From: Basidiobolus meristosporus CBS 931.73
Taxonomy: Eukaryota > Basidiobolomycota > Basidiobolomycetes > Basidiobolales > Basidiobolaceae
Direction of reading: 5' to 3'
NCBI GenBank assembly: GCA_002104905.1
Contig: MCFE01000745.1
Coordinates: 1 to 40,233, forward strand
DNA: 40,233 nucleotides
A program made the translations under genes and the position numbers. The notes under the pieces were generated by a model. The model was given only the letters and a program-made list of their open reading frames with translations, was not told the DNA's origin and searched no databases. This document shows, in pieces, positions 12,322-24,531 of this stretch; the stretch's first letter is position 1; the number at the start of each line of letters is the position of its first letter.

Positions 12322-14488
12322 CATTCACGCATTCCCAAGTAATTCTCATGGCTTCACCAGGCTCTTGCATGTGAAAGACACGCACTTTTCACATAGTTCA
12401 GGTAACTGCTTACCTTCCCCCCTCCCTCTCAGTGAAATGCATCAGCCCAGTATTGTATTCCACGTACAAGTCGATGGTGTGGATAGCACTCCACTATTTA
12501 GCTCCCTTCACGGCCTTCATTTAGCTTATCAAATAAGAAACCAAATGTCATATTTGCCCTTTTTTTGATGTAAATTCTTACTAGAATAATAACCTCCATT
12601 TTCCCCATCCTGCGCATTCGGCTTTGACTGGTTATCGCCACCAGATGGTTCAAGCTTGTTTCGGGTTGGGTTGGCATGAAGGAGCTGCGTCACACATCCA
12701 AGGATTGGCCCATGGTTCTGGGGGGTTGGTCGTGTGGTTATCCGGGAAATGTGGAGGGTCGCCAAGGTATGATTTGGCTGGACGAATAGACGGCGGGTCG
12801 TCTAGGGCCAGGATCCCCGTTCATTGCTTAAATATGGATCTTGGTACCTATCTTTGGGATAGGTGCAGTGATGGGCTAGTAGCCTCCTGACGACCGATTC
12901 TCACACATGAACCAAATCCCACTCCATGCTCCAAGCAACGGCGCCTGTCCCACCTTCACATCATTACTGATCTGGGCCTGATAAAGGGCAGACGGGTGAC
13001 GGATGGGAATTGTCCGACGATCGGTTGATTGGTAAATGAGCGAACCTAACCCCAACATCGCCAATGGTCGCTTCTGCGGTGCATGCCATAGGGCCCATGC
13101 CCTTGGAACTGACCCAATGCTGACTAATGGGATATAGTGATGGCGAGAATCGGGGGCTCTGTTGCATCTTCACCAGCCTCTGCCCAAGCTTGGTAGGGGT
13201 ATCAGAGCTATCGAACACTCGACCTCTACTGGCTGGTCGCGGCTACTTATGTCCATTCCCTACGCTGTTCCATGACTCCATCCACACGGATTCGACCCCA
13301 TGGGCGGCGTGTTACGTCGACCATCCAGAGTGTCGATGGGTGAGTTTATCTGTGATAGGAGTCTCCGTCAAGTCCGCCAACCCCTCCATGCACGTGTCTA
13401 TCTTGGTAGACAACACTCGGGTGTACAACCAGGCTGAGCCCCACTTGGCGTATTGGGGCTAGCCATATATCAGCCGATGGTTACCCTCGTTGGGTTCTGG
13501 CCATTTTGTCTGGTCATTGCCGTTCACCGTGTCGCAGCAAGCGGTGTGATCACGGGCTGCCATGCGCATCTCCATCCATCCACCTAGCTAAATTACGTGC
13601 ATGTAGCTCTCTCAGCGGTGGAAGCTGCTATTAGGTACCTCATTGTTTGCACGATGGAATGATCGCTTGTGAAACACCAATCGCTGAATGGCACCTAAAG
13701 TGGTGCCATTGAAGAAATTCTCGCCCTGGGTGTTCCAATGGCAGTGTAGGACGGTAATTAGGCAGAGGTAGCACAATCAAAGTCGCCTCTTTTGGCGGAG
13801 GCCTACATTTTCAATCGATGCCCTCGCACCCGTCTTCTTCACGCTCCCAATCTGTTCGTGGAATCGAGGTGAAAAAAGGCCTGACGACTGTCAGGGATTT
13901 CTATATGCGTACGGTGCTGATGAGGTTCACTTTCTAGTTTGGGGTACATGTGCGGGATACCGCGCGTCAAGTTAGCGCCCGACAACGTCTCGAGCGGCCT
14001 CAAGAGGCGGGCCAAGCGTGGGCTTGCGGGGTTGACAAGCAGGCGGCGATGCCTTCTTGGCCTCCGAAGACCGTTGTTGTCGTTGTCGCCGCCGCTTGGA
14101 GTTGGCGGGCAGGCTGGATGACATCCCTCGCAAGGAATGCCATATCTAGAGTCTTGCCCAGAAAAGAAAATGATGTAACATTTCACAAATGAATGCGGCT
14201 CGGACAGCCCAATAGAAGCGGGTCACTCCCGGGTAAGAGTAGGGGTAGAGACTGACAATGAGTCCAAATATTGATGCACCGAATAGGCAGAAATGATGAG
14301 TTCATGTTACAGATAATTGCGATGGGTTATTTTGCTCCGTCGCATCGCTTGGAGCTCAGCCCTATATATATCGGTGCTCCGGCGGTCCACCAGAATTCTA
14401 TTTTCTATCCGCTTCACTCGGTTTCCTCCCCTAGATTACCATTCGGATTCATCGCGAGACAAGTGCTTAGGTTGCTGCTTCAAGTTCA
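12322..14488. other. 2.2-kb intergenic region, no supported gene
   Basis: It lies between the Zn2Cys6 and GATA genes. Open frames on both strands (for example 13839-14186 minus and 13127-13462 plus) overlap and show no recognisable domain. A 9-bp perfect inverted repeat with a 6-nt loop sits at 13687-13710. An AGATAA site is present near 14310, upstream of the GATA gene. Confidence 0.5.
14363..14370 (+). promoter_or_regulatory. TATA box of the GATA factor gene
   Basis: TATATATA lies 119 nt upstream of the ATG at 14489, a plausible core promoter with a short 5' leader. Positional inference only. Confidence 0.5.
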
Positions 14489-15757
14489 ATGAGCCTTCAA
14501 GAAACCCATCCCCACGTCGGTACACAAAAAGCAGTCCCCTCCTCCGTCCAAGAACACTGCTCCAAGAAGCCTAGCCATCATACTAATGTTTGTGTCATCT
14601 GTGGGACCACCACCACCCCGTTGTGGAGACGTTCACCGGAGGGAGAGGCCATCTGCAACGCATGTGGCCTGTACCAGAAATCCCATGCTGCCGGATGTGC
14701 CAGCGAGCCAAAGAGAGCCCTACTAAAGAGAGTGTCGCCCAGTGATGAGGATCATGATGACACTCACTCATCCGAGAGCCAAGAAAAAGCCATAAACATC
14801 TATTCCACTGGAAATCGTTGTCCATTGATATGTAGCAATTGCGGGACCGACACCACCCCGTTGTGGCGTCGGGACGAGTCGGGGACAACTATATGTAATG
14901 CGTGTGGTTTGTATTTCAAGTTGCATGGTGTGCACCGACCCGTAAGTATGAAACGCTCGGTGATCAAAAGGAGAAAGAGAAACCTACACCACGGGGACGT
15001 AACCCCTCATTTGAGGGCTACCGGGTTGTGTGAGGAGAGCAGGGAGCCAAGGAGAGTCCGCTGTCATCATGGTCACGACCACTGCTCCAGATCGAGGTCC
15101 GAGCCTCTCCATCACAGCCACCATGACTGCTGCCCCAAGAAAAGCATTCCTGAGAACGAATGTGTGGTAAAGTGTCATCAGCACGAACATTGCTGCAGTA
15201 GGGCCGGTGGGATTTCTCGGCCGCAACCGAGACTGCTCCCGAACTCCCCTGATTTCAGGAGATCTACTGCCCCGCACCCATCCATGTCCGGGGACAATGT
15301 CCATGCCCACTCCCCCTCGTACAAATCTTCGTCACTTTCTCCAAACCTACAGAGCTCCGACTCCTCCTCCCCGAACTCTCCTAAGCCATCGGAAGCATAC
15401 CCACCGCTGGTCCATGATGTCTCCCGCCTGACCCTTCCACCAATCCAAACCCTCCCGTTCATCGCCCAAGGATCATCGAGCCCCAAGGGCCTTCAGCCCG
15501 TCCACGACCTTTCCTTCCCCGCACCAAACCAATTCACACGGGAAGATCTTAAGGTCCATCGACAGGAGCTCCAGCGAGAGATCTCTCATCTCACTATGCT
15601 CCTGTCTCGTACATCAAGTATGCTTGCCGGCCTTGATCATATGATCGAACCTCCCGCATCAGGCACATCGTTCCTTCCTGGCCAGCCCCATGCCAACCTC
15701 GAGCAGAAGTTCGCCTATCCGCAGGTAGTAGCACCCGCTTGGTCACAGCAGAGCTAA
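14489..15757 (+). CDS. Two-finger GATA transcription factor, Fep1/SreA/Urbs1-like iron regulator
   Basis: Predicted nuclear repressor of iron uptake. Single exon, 422 aa. Finger 1 has Cys 35, 38, 56, 59 (CX2CX17CX2[21 protein letters not shown]). Finger 2 has Cys 115, 118, 136, 139 with [20 protein letters not shown], then KLHGVHRP and a basic tail [11 protein letters not shown]. That tail and the two-finger layout are typical of fungal SreA/Fep1/Urbs1 proteins. Those proteins carry a conserved Cys-rich iron-sensing segment between the fingers; here the spacer has only Cys 70 and 111. Instead, residues about 192-236 form a dense block with eight Cys and about a dozen His (such as CHHGHDHC and CHQHEHCC). 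A coiled segment near 350-386 ([19 protein letters not shown]) fits the dimerising C-terminal region of the group. Ser/Pro-rich sequence lies between. Iron function is inferred from family likeness; another GATA role is possible. Confidence 0.9.
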   Translation: MSLQETHPHVGTQKAVPSSVQEHCSKKPSHHTNVCVICGTTTTPLWRRSPEGEAICNACGLYQKSHAAGCASEPKRALLKRVSPSDEDHDDTHSSESQEKAINIYSTGNRCPLICSNCGTDTTPLWRRDESGTTICNACGLYFKLHGVHRPVSMKRSVIKRRKRNLHHGDVTPHLRATGLCEESREPRRVRCHHGHDHCSRSRSEPLHHSHHDCCPKKSIPENECVVKCHQHEHCCSRAGGISRPQPRLLPNSPDFRRSTAPHPSMSGDNVHAHSPSYKSSSLSPNLQSSDSSSPNSPKPSEAYPPLVHDVSRLTLPPIQTLPFIAQGSSSPKGLQPVHDLSFPAPNQFTREDLKVHRQELQREISHLTMLLSRTSSMLAGLDHMIEPPASGTSFLPGQPHANLEQKFAYPQVVAPAWSQQS

Positions 15758-17500
15758 GGGCCGACGCATCACTGATTGTCCGCAACCCCCAACGAGACTG
15801 TAATATTTTGCGGCATTTGTTCCCCCTCGCCGTCATCCAACGTAGCAGAGCCCGTCACTGCCAAACGTGGAGCATCTGTACATTTCTCTTATCCGACTCG
15901 TTCTCGCCGAACGGAGATGCGGATCTTCCACTGCCCTAATCTTCCATGATTCTCCAGTAGCAATCATTCAATGGAAGGTTTCTCTTTCCCCTTCACCCCT
16001 GTACGAATCTATAGACAAATAAATTAGACTTGCTGAATGTTTTATCTGGACTCGTTTGACATTCTCGGCTCGTTGCTTTTCTACGACGGCATGACCCAAA
16101 TCCACACCAAGCGCTCGGCATCCTTCGAATGTGCTCTTGGGAGGATGATGGCGAGGAGGGGTCAGGCATTCACCTTTCCGCTTGATGTGCCTCGGGGAGG
16201 CAAGGGACCCTTTGACTGCTCGGAGGGTTTCCAGCTTTTGGACATCCACCACCGCACTGCATGCTGATTTGGATCTCTCTCGCTGTTGTGAACCCTCCTC
16301 ATTACACAAGCCCATAAGCACCGCCACCCCCATTTCTACGCTATCTTCCCTTGGTTCCACAAGTTGAAAACAATCGCGTCGCACCGTGGGATAGGGGTAG
16401 CTTCGTAACACATGCTTCGATGGATTTTCTGGACCATTGCAGTGTGGTTGCACACTCTTTGATTTGTCGAGTCAAGGAAACAAGGGGTTTCACCGTGCAT
16501 CCATCGGCATCAGGTGCACTTTTCTTGCCCAGAAGCTATTGGGGACTCGCTCCCCATGAGACTTCTTTGCACATCAGCCACCAGGTGAAATCCCCTCTGC
16601 TCCAGAAATTCCGATGGTCCCCTACAATGCCAGATTCTGGTTCCGATAGGTAACTTAGGGTAGAGGACTCTAGTGGGTGGCATACTTACTCTTTTTTACT
16701 CCCACTTGTTGGCCACAACATGTTGCATTCATGTACACACACTGACTGAATCTAGTATGTTTCCGTTCGTGTCATACCATTCCATGAAAAGCCTGATGCT
16801 CTGCATTATGGCATTTTGGATTGTTGAGGGGATGTCTGAATCGTGTATACCGATCCATTAATGGGTTGTGTAAGTACACCAACTTACCAAAGAAAGTTAA
16901 GATGCTGGTGCCAACAAGACTCAGCTCTCTGAAAACCTTCCACCCAACCTCTATCCACCTAAACCAGTGGACTAAACGAGCCACATTTGATTCGAAGCAC
17001 ATCTTGTAGCTCGCAACAGTTGCTCGCGAGAATACTAGCATTGGTGCATTCCGAATCTTTCTAGTGAGCGAGTTGCATGGGCGTCCTAAAAGTACCTGGG
17101 ACCAATAGGGGTGTGCAGAGTGCGGAGAGTGGCATCAAGTAGCAATGGGTATGTACTACCAAAGGATATCGGTGCTTGCAGATCAATGGTATATGGGTGT
17201 TGTGCAGTGGCTTATGATAAAAGAGCAAAGTTGGTTCAGTGGTTTTGGTAGCTTTGCCTCTTGAGGAAGTTCTGGGATACACTTAATCGTGGCGAAATGG
17301 CCCGCCACTGACGGCTACATTCTCTTCAGGACTTAACAAATGTCTGACTGTAGAGGAAATTGCATTGCATTTGCAACCTTCAAACTTAATTTTACTTATG
17401 AATATCAATTGTAAACCACCGCTATATGATAAAAATAAGGCCGCGATATGGATGGCAAAGATGCCACCTCCGCACATGCGACAGGCTTCATTGTCTCACA
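15758..17500. other. convergent intergenic region, no supported gene
   Basis: The GATA gene (+) and the Opi1-like gene (-) converge on this 1.7-kb stretch. The longest frame, 161 codons on the minus strand at 15968-16453, has no recognisable domain and overlaps the likely GATA 3' UTR. I see no RNA gene or repeat. Confidence 0.5.
16018..16023 (+). terminator. possible poly(A) signal of the GATA gene
   Basis: AATAAA about 260 nt after the GATA stop codon at 15757. Assigned by position only. Confidence 0.35.
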
Positions 17501-19904
17501 TCAGTCCATATCCATATCACTACGGCTTTGGAGTTCTTTGTCAGGGGATATATGCGCGTCACCGGGTGGATCCAGCATGTATACGTCTTCATCGGAACAC
17601 TCGGTCGATGAGCCGACTCCGATGGTTCGAAGTCTTTCGATCCATCCCTCCGCACGCTCAACTGTATCCTTGAAGATGCCGACCACGCTTTGTAGCATGA
17701 TCAGGGACTCGGTCGCGAATGTCAACACCATCTGAGCCGATTCATTGATGTTGAGGTGAGGATTGGAGTGTGGCGAGGTGGGAGTCAACAGTGGCGACGA
17801 TAGTGGTGAGGTGTTAAGGCTTTGGCTGTTTAATGATGCCTGGGGAAACCCATGGACCAAGGCCGGGAATTAGCATGATGTTCAACATGACTCAAGCGAC
17901 TGGAAACACTCACCCATCTCCATGGAAGATTCAGTATGAAGTTCCGTACTCGGCGCCTAGCTTCTCCAGGCAGGCAAGCCCCAGCATATCGTTGGACAAC
18001 ATCGACAACTTTTCGTAGTGTCTCAATGACCTCCCGCTTGATATGGGATAGGGTGGAGGTCGTGTTCACGGTGACAACTGTTGAGGATGAATTGGATGAG
18101 TCGGCTGCGCTGACCAGGAATTGCCGTAATAGAGAGATCTGGCGATCAATGTTGACTGTTGCGTACTAAACGGCCACAATAATACTTTAGTAAAGCGGTC
18201 GTCCCGGACGGATGTCTGGGAGTGAATCGGACTCTGAAGACTTACCTGTAACCATTGCAGGCAATACTTAAGAGCCTTCATACTCTCCTCACTGAATGCG
18301 GCAGCTCCAGCCCCAGCTGCGGTAGAGGCTTCTACTAGATATTGCTCCCATCGGCTTCGGGGAGCAATGCTGTGAGATGAAAGGGAGACTGCATTCTTGA
18401 GGTCGGTATTATCATCAGGAGTATAATCTACAGGGGAAATCCCAAAGCTCAACCACGTAAGAACACAATGATTCGAGTGGAAAGAATAGAATCGTGTCCT
18501 GTTACATACCCTGCTCTTCTCTGGAGCTTTTGTCGTTTTTCCGCTTTCGTAGATCCTGTCTATTCTCCCAATGTTGGCTGGAATCTCGCACGCCGTAGAT
18601 GTTGGTTGCCACTACCATTGATGACTCGTTTCCAGTGTCTCTGACATGGGGATCCAAATCCTCGAAATCAATGTCCCTAGTCTCGTCATCTGAGCTGGGA
18701 CTGGAAGACCGACCCATAAGTGAAGGGTATCTACGGCCAAGCTATTATAGACAGAAGGATTAGACCCCGCATACTAACAGTTCAATATGGGCTTGTTACC
18801 GAATCCAACTGGCGACACCCAAACTCGTCCAGGAAGGATCCGAGACGCGGCTCCAGCTTGTTCAGCACCGGTTTACAAAGGTTCTCCACCGTCTCGGCAG
18901 AATACTATTGGTGACAACCCGATTAGTCTACGCCCGGGACTGCGAAATAGAGCAACGACCACGCTTGGAACTGGTGGCCGGCAACGATTTCTCGGAATAG
19001 TGTTAAAAAGCCCCACCTTCACAACTTTCGAATTGGCCTTACTCTGCTCATAAAAGCGCAACGCTGAGTTGACTATCGGGATACTGGACACTCTTGATAT
19101 GAAGTGGTCAGGAGGTGCAATGAATTGGCTAGAGCCCGGGGTCATGTCCGTGGAGAATGCTCCTTGACTTGATGTCTGCGAATCTATGACGGAACAATTG
19201 ATCCAATATCGATGCAGTCATGGATAAGTTTGGATTCGCAAATAATGGTTACTTGAATATATCAAAGAATCAATTTCAACAGGAAAATTGTTCAAACCAG
19301 AGTCACTCATATCCGAGAAGTAAAACCCCGAGGCCGCACTCATCCCAGCTGGCACAGGTCTAGGTGCTACTAATTCGTATTCGGGGAGTTTCCCAAGGGC
19401 GATCTTTGATAGCCTACTTCCTACTGTAAATTCGTTAGACTGTTCTGGTTCTTCTTCTCTCTCATCCTCACTGATCAACTCTCCGTCCTCGTTTGAATTA
19501 CACAGCTGAGTTATTGACATGGGTGAGGTATCTGGCTTCACGGTGCGCGATCTAGAGCCGGAGCGGGACTTTCGCCGGTATCGAGTTGGACGAGACCCAC
19601 GCTCAGGCAAGTCCGGGTGCCTTTTCGCTGTATACTTTTTGTCGCAACCAAGGCCCTCTTCGAAATTACTTGGGTATAGAAAGGGTTGTTCTTCGGGAAG
19701 ATAGTGTAGAGATGGGTGTAAGTGATCGATTTCCGCACTCTCCTTATCAAGAGAAGCTATAGAGGATATAGGGCTGGACATGGAGTGAGAAAACGAGTCC
19801 TCAGTTGGAGTCAAAATCTCTGCCGCCACCAATGCATCATTCCGTATGTTCTTTCTTTGCGGAATAATGGTTGGAATACTCTCACTAGTTTCAGACACAC
19901 CCAT
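17501..19904 (-). CDS. Opi1-like transcriptional repressor of phospholipid biosynthesis, seven exons
   Basis: In yeast, Opi1 represses inositol/choline-regulated genes and is held at the ER by phosphatidic acid and Scs2. Deduced minus-strand exons: 19904-19253, 19183-19017, 18904-18800, 18741-18510, 18427-18246, 18165-17914, 17839-17501 (stop TGA), total 642 aa in consistent phase. Residues 1-217 are a Ser/Pro/acidic N-terminal region with an Arg/Ser-rich patch. The Opi1 domain starts near residue 240: PPDHFISRVSSIPIVNSAL then RFYEQSKANSKVVKYSAE and LDEFGCRQLD. It continues with WEQYLVEASTAAGAGAAAF, SEESMKALKYCLQWLQ, IKREVIETLRKVVDVVQRYA and VRNFILNLPWRW. The C-terminal helix MVLTFATESLIMLQSVVGIF with ERAEGWIERL corresponds to the activator-interaction domain. 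A basic LRKRKNDK patch near 372 could bind phosphatidic acid. I saw no clear FFAT motif. Confidence 0.93.
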
Positions 19905-22436
19905 GCTCTCAGGAGGATTAATATAAAGTTACTGTGAGACCTGTAGCGTTAAGGGTGTTATACAGCTACGAAGAATGAACGGGGGAACTTAGGAAAGGAT
20001 GGCTTCACTGGCGATAGCGAAGGCAAGTGTGCACATAAAGCCTCAATGAAGTGAAGCCTGTAACTTGGTCTGCTTAGTTTAATAAGTTGAGGGGATTAGT
20101 GAGTTTTTGGTAGGAGCTGTAGCTCACACGACTTCCGTCTTATCACTGGGGCTATCTGACCAGAGCGAACAGTTAATTACGTTAAGCTTATTTGATGTAT
20201 CCTCGTAACACCGCCAAAAGAAAAAGAGGCTGTCAGAGCTTTGCCAACTTTACGTCCGAGGGTAGCAGTGAAAGGTGGACAAAGGCTGTAAAACAGCAGT
20301 CCTCGTTTTTTAGCCTGCCTCGCCCTCTATTCCCCCTCACCCTCCGTACATTATATGATGATATGTGCTCTAATCAACCACCTCCTATCAAGTATTTTAT
20401 ATAGTTTCATACTAGTAGCCCTGTCCAAGGAGGGAGTATGCTCCCCCAGGGCATCGGCTAATGGGAATGACGATCTTAATTATGAGGAATTCGAAGTATT
20501 TTTACTAAACGTGTCTGATCAGCTTGAATGAATCAGAGCGCATACAACTAGGGAACATCAATTGTATTCGTCATTGAGAGAAACCATGAATCAAGCTCCT
20601 GAGATTGTCGATGGAATAACTCAGTGGATTTCAATCGAGCACTGTGTACGACAGAGGATCATTTCTACCTTCTACAAGGGACAAGATGTGCAAATAAATA
20701 TACATTGGCCACAGTCACGAGGTAATGGAGCATGTGCTGGAGGTTGCTTGCCCTTCAGCATCTTAGAATACCACCAACCCCAAGCTAGGCCACCATCACT
20801 ACTGGAGATCTAACCCCTAGAAAACCCCATATATGCCTCAGTCCCAAATGGTTGCTAGGCAGATGGATCAAACTGAAGAAATCAAACAAAAGTTCCATAT
20901 GTTTAGCTTCCATGAAAGTTTCTGAAGCAACTCCACTTTTCCTACTAGTAGTAACCTGCTACCACATCTTCATCACATGGATGGGGCCACTGAAGATTCA
21001 ACTTTCCAAGGGCTGAGCCCAAGGCCACCCCCTGCTTCAGACCTAGGTATGCAATGCACTGCCTCTAGGCGGCGTTACTGGTAGTAAAGGACAACGGGTA
21101 GGTTAAGGGAATCATAAGCAAGGACTGGCCCAGCTCTATGCATTAAGCAGAAATATCAAACACAGTGCCATCACGTCATCACTGCTGGTGAAGCCAAGTT
21201 TCTACTCTGAAGAGATTCCGCGGGATTTCTGAAACAATGCGATAATTTTTGGGATCCCTGGATGCTATTGACAGCTGCTCGGTAAATATGCAAGGACAGC
21301 CAACCAGTTGTGGAGATCCTGACAAAAACTGATCAGAATCATTGGTACCAGCAAGGCCTCAGATGCACTGGGAAAACCCAGCCGAGCCTGTTGACCAGAC
21401 ACCGAGGATTGCACCTAGTCCCCAAGCGCTCCACAGCCTAAGCCCACACGAGCATGCTGCCATGCATGCACCAACTGGTGATCCATACTTCTGGTTACTC
21501 AGGGCCTACTAACCACTGACCTTTCACCACCCCTGAAGCACTTGGTAATCCCCATCTGGAAGAACTCTAATTTGCTGATTAGCAATGGCTAGATTATCAT
21601 CCCAATCAAATAACAAATAAATGTTACGACCAGCCTAAGCAATGTCGTCACACACCTAACGCTACGACATTTCCACTCGCCCATGCGCTCCCATTGCCAC
21701 TAGTTCCACCTATCCAACCCCGGTTACCAATCAAACTAGATTCCCTGCTGGAATGGCGCATGGAAGGGTGGTTTCATGTGGTCTGTGATTATGATTGAAG
21801 ATCAGAATCCTAGTGGTGGACAAATTGCATTTTCTGCTTCGGAAAATTTGCCGAAAAGGACTTTTTTGGCTAATGGCCTGGGATTGGTTCGTGGTATCCT
21901 TAACGATTCCGAGTGATCAGTGTCCTTGCAAACACTACTGCCATAGGCTCCCTGCCACGCACGGCTGAATTGGATTATGGAGATTGATAAATTTATACAT
22001 ATTTGTTGATCCATTTCTGATGCCCCACTATATCTAGACCTGGGTTGATACTTGGTTTTCGGGACAAATGAGAAGCACAAATGGTGCCTCTTGCGACCAC
22101 GCTATTTTGTGTGAATAGATGAATTGATGGAGAAATCAATTGAATTCACTCTTTTAGGATAATTATCATTCGATGCCTTATCCTGAGCTGCTTTTGTTTT
22201 AATTTGATTCTCTGCGATTGCTACTTATTCTAAAGATTACTCGGGTTTGACCGCAATAAACCTCCCCTGTCGCAATATCTCAACCTTCTTCGAACTTGCT
22301 CCAGTACCCGTTTTGAGAACGAGTTATCTTGAACAGCTTGAGAATTGGCTTTCATTCCTTCAGCAAATCTACCCAATATCATAACTGTTATACGCCGTAC
22401 TGTTGAGACTTGTGCTTCAATTTGTCTGCTCTGGAT
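19905..22436. promoter_or_regulatory. 2.5-kb divergent regulatory region between Opi1-like and velvet genes
   Basis: The two flanking genes start outward from this region, so it must hold both promoters. No domain-bearing open frame was found; the 83-codon frame at 20562-20813 is unrecognised. A TATATAAA motif reads on the minus strand near 20393-20403, about 490 nt upstream of the Opi1-like ATG, but the distance makes it doubtful. Long upstream regions are common for developmental regulators such as velvet genes; that link is inference. Confidence 0.45.
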
Positions 22437-24531
22437 ATGGACGAGGGTCTCTCATACCAATTTGCCCCAGTAAATCAGAAAAGACATTCCCGCCATGAGT
22501 TGTAAGTGCCCTGCGTCGCTTTTTCCTAGACCGCCCTCTTGGCCCCGTTTCGGAGAGCACTCACTAATGCCAATTTCCCCTTCCACTCATAGAAAGTTCG
22601 ACCTGACGTTGCGACAGCAGCCTAAACAGTCAAGAATGTGTGGCATTGGTGAAAAGGGTAGAGAATGACCAAACATGGGGCTTCTACCTATGATTTATGA
22701 CTGATCTCGTATTTCGTTCCTTCAGCGGATAGACGACCTATTGATCCACCACCGATTATTCAGCTCAGGGTGTCCGATGCGTCAATGAAGCATGATAAAA
22801 CGTGAGTACAACCTTTCGCTGGATATATGTCCCTGGAGATGCTGCGTTCTTTTACTCACACGTGCCCTCCTCTATTCGAAGAACTTTTCTCTACAACCCC
22901 TACTATTTTATGTACGCGTCTCTGATGCTTGCGGACTCGGATGAGGAGATGCACTTGCTTCATGACGGGAAGACGCGCTCCACAACCGGGTCGTTGGTGT
23001 CTTCCCTGTATCATTTGAAAGACGTCAACAACTCCGACGGTGGATTCTTTGTGTTTCCTGACTTATCTGTCCGTATGGAAGGAAGATACCGCCTGAAATT
23101 CACTCTTTTCGAGATAGTAGGGTAAGTGAAGGTACCCTAGCTTCTGTGGATGTACTTACCATGGCTAATCCCTTGCTTTCTTGGGCTTAGAATGGAGGTT
23201 TTCTTCTGTAGATCCATCTGCTCCGATGTCTTCACCGTGTACTCCGCCAAACGGTTTCCCGGCATGGAGGGTACTTGTACTTGCTACCACTCGTCGCTCA
23301 CTGCTGCATACTAATTTCCGATGTCTTTCCACACCAGAATCCACTTTTTTATCGCGCTCATTTGCTGACCAGGGATTGAAAATCCGTATCCGAAAAGAAG
23401 TGCGAATTAGAAGGTATGTCGTACTAGACAAATGCCACTCTATCATCTATTTACCTTTCTTTAACCAGACGTGGAAGCAAGTGGAAAGAGAACGCAGGCT
23501 CCCCGTCGGACAGGGACACACAGAAGTTCCAAAGTCGGAGTCCTTCCAGTGCGAAAGCTAATGAGCCTGATAACAAAGAGTCTGAAGGCTCCGGCTGGTC
23601 AGAAGAGGAAAACATGGATGTCGACGAAAGGCGAAAACGATATTCAGAGGATAAAGGTTACAACCCGGTCAATAAGAGAAGACCAACCGAGAGCGCCATG
23701 TATCAACCCATAGAATTCTCGAGCTTACCCACACCAGCGTTCGCTCGTTCATCTCAACCACCTTTTACCCATACCAACCAGCCATATTCTGAGCCACAGG
23801 GCCCTATCAAAAGCTCCTCCTCCAGTCAAGGCGGGTTTGTCTCGCCGATGGCCACCAAGCCGCTGCAGTACCAGCATCCAACCGGATTCAGCTTCAATGC
23901 TCTACAAACACGGCCTACTTCAAATATCCGCAGCATCCTCAATTCAGAGCAGCTGCCAAGAGAAGCGCACCCGGATGCTGCAAGGGGTAAAGCACTCCAC
24001 GAGTTAACATCGCACCCACTCAGCGCCCTCCCATTCACGACATCTCGCTCGGACAGTAAATCAGTACTCTCTATCCAGAACATTATATCTCCAGAAAGCG
24101 GGCCATATCCTGCCCCAATTCCCATACCACCCCTCATCGCCGACTCTTATCTGGAGCGAAAAGAGCATGATTCATACCAGGGAGCTGCGTTTGAACACAA
24201 CGCATCGGACAGGTCGCTGGAGAGAGCCCACCCGATGTACTCACCAGGGGTAGGGAGCATTGGACCTACCGGTTCACAACGCCCCAGATGGCCCGAGACT
24301 CCAATCCCGACCAGTCATTCAATGTACCAGGACGCTGCTCTACCGGACCACCCCGGCTACAGCCATCCACCTAACGCAGGGCTAAGCAGCAACCCCATCG
24401 GCCGTCTACCCAATATCAGCTCGCTTATCAACCCCACAATACAACCATCCGAAGCGTCAGTGCCGCAGTACGAACACTCCAATACCACGCAGCTCGGCAA
24501 CCGATCCAATAGATATAACCAATTTCAATGA
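22437..24531 (+). CDS. Velvet-domain transcription regulator, VosA/Ryp2-like, seven exons
   Basis: Velvet proteins are fungal regulators with an NF-kB-like fold that control development and secondary metabolism as homo- or heterodimers. Deduced exons: 22437-22501, 22593-22657, 22726-22801, 22882-23121, 23191-23270, 23338-23413, 23469-24531, total 554 aa. The velvet domain spans about residues 22-200: LKFDLTLRQQPKQSRMCGIG, DRRPIDPPPIIQLRV, YNPYYFMYASLMLAD, SSLYHLKDVNNSDGGFFVF, PDLSVRMEGRYRLKFTLFE, VYSAKRFPGMEESTFLSRSF and ADQGLKIRIRKEVRIRRRG. The domain is continuous, without the long insertion of VelB, and is N-terminal with a long disordered Pro/Ser/His-rich tail. That matches VosA- or VeA-type layout, and the MYASLM/FFVFPDL wording favours VosA. 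Basic clusters RRKR and NKRRP (about residues 252-270) could form a bipartite NLS. Subfamily is less sure than family. No defects were seen. Confidence 0.95.

Noticed and set aside
13839..14186. 115-codon minus-strand frame, with overlapping plus-strand frames
   Set aside because: All frames overlap in a GC-rich patch and show low-complexity Arg/Leu/Pro translations typical of chance.
15968..16453. 161-codon minus-strand frame
   Set aside because: Overlaps the probable 3' UTR of the GATA gene, has no known motif and no supporting start context.
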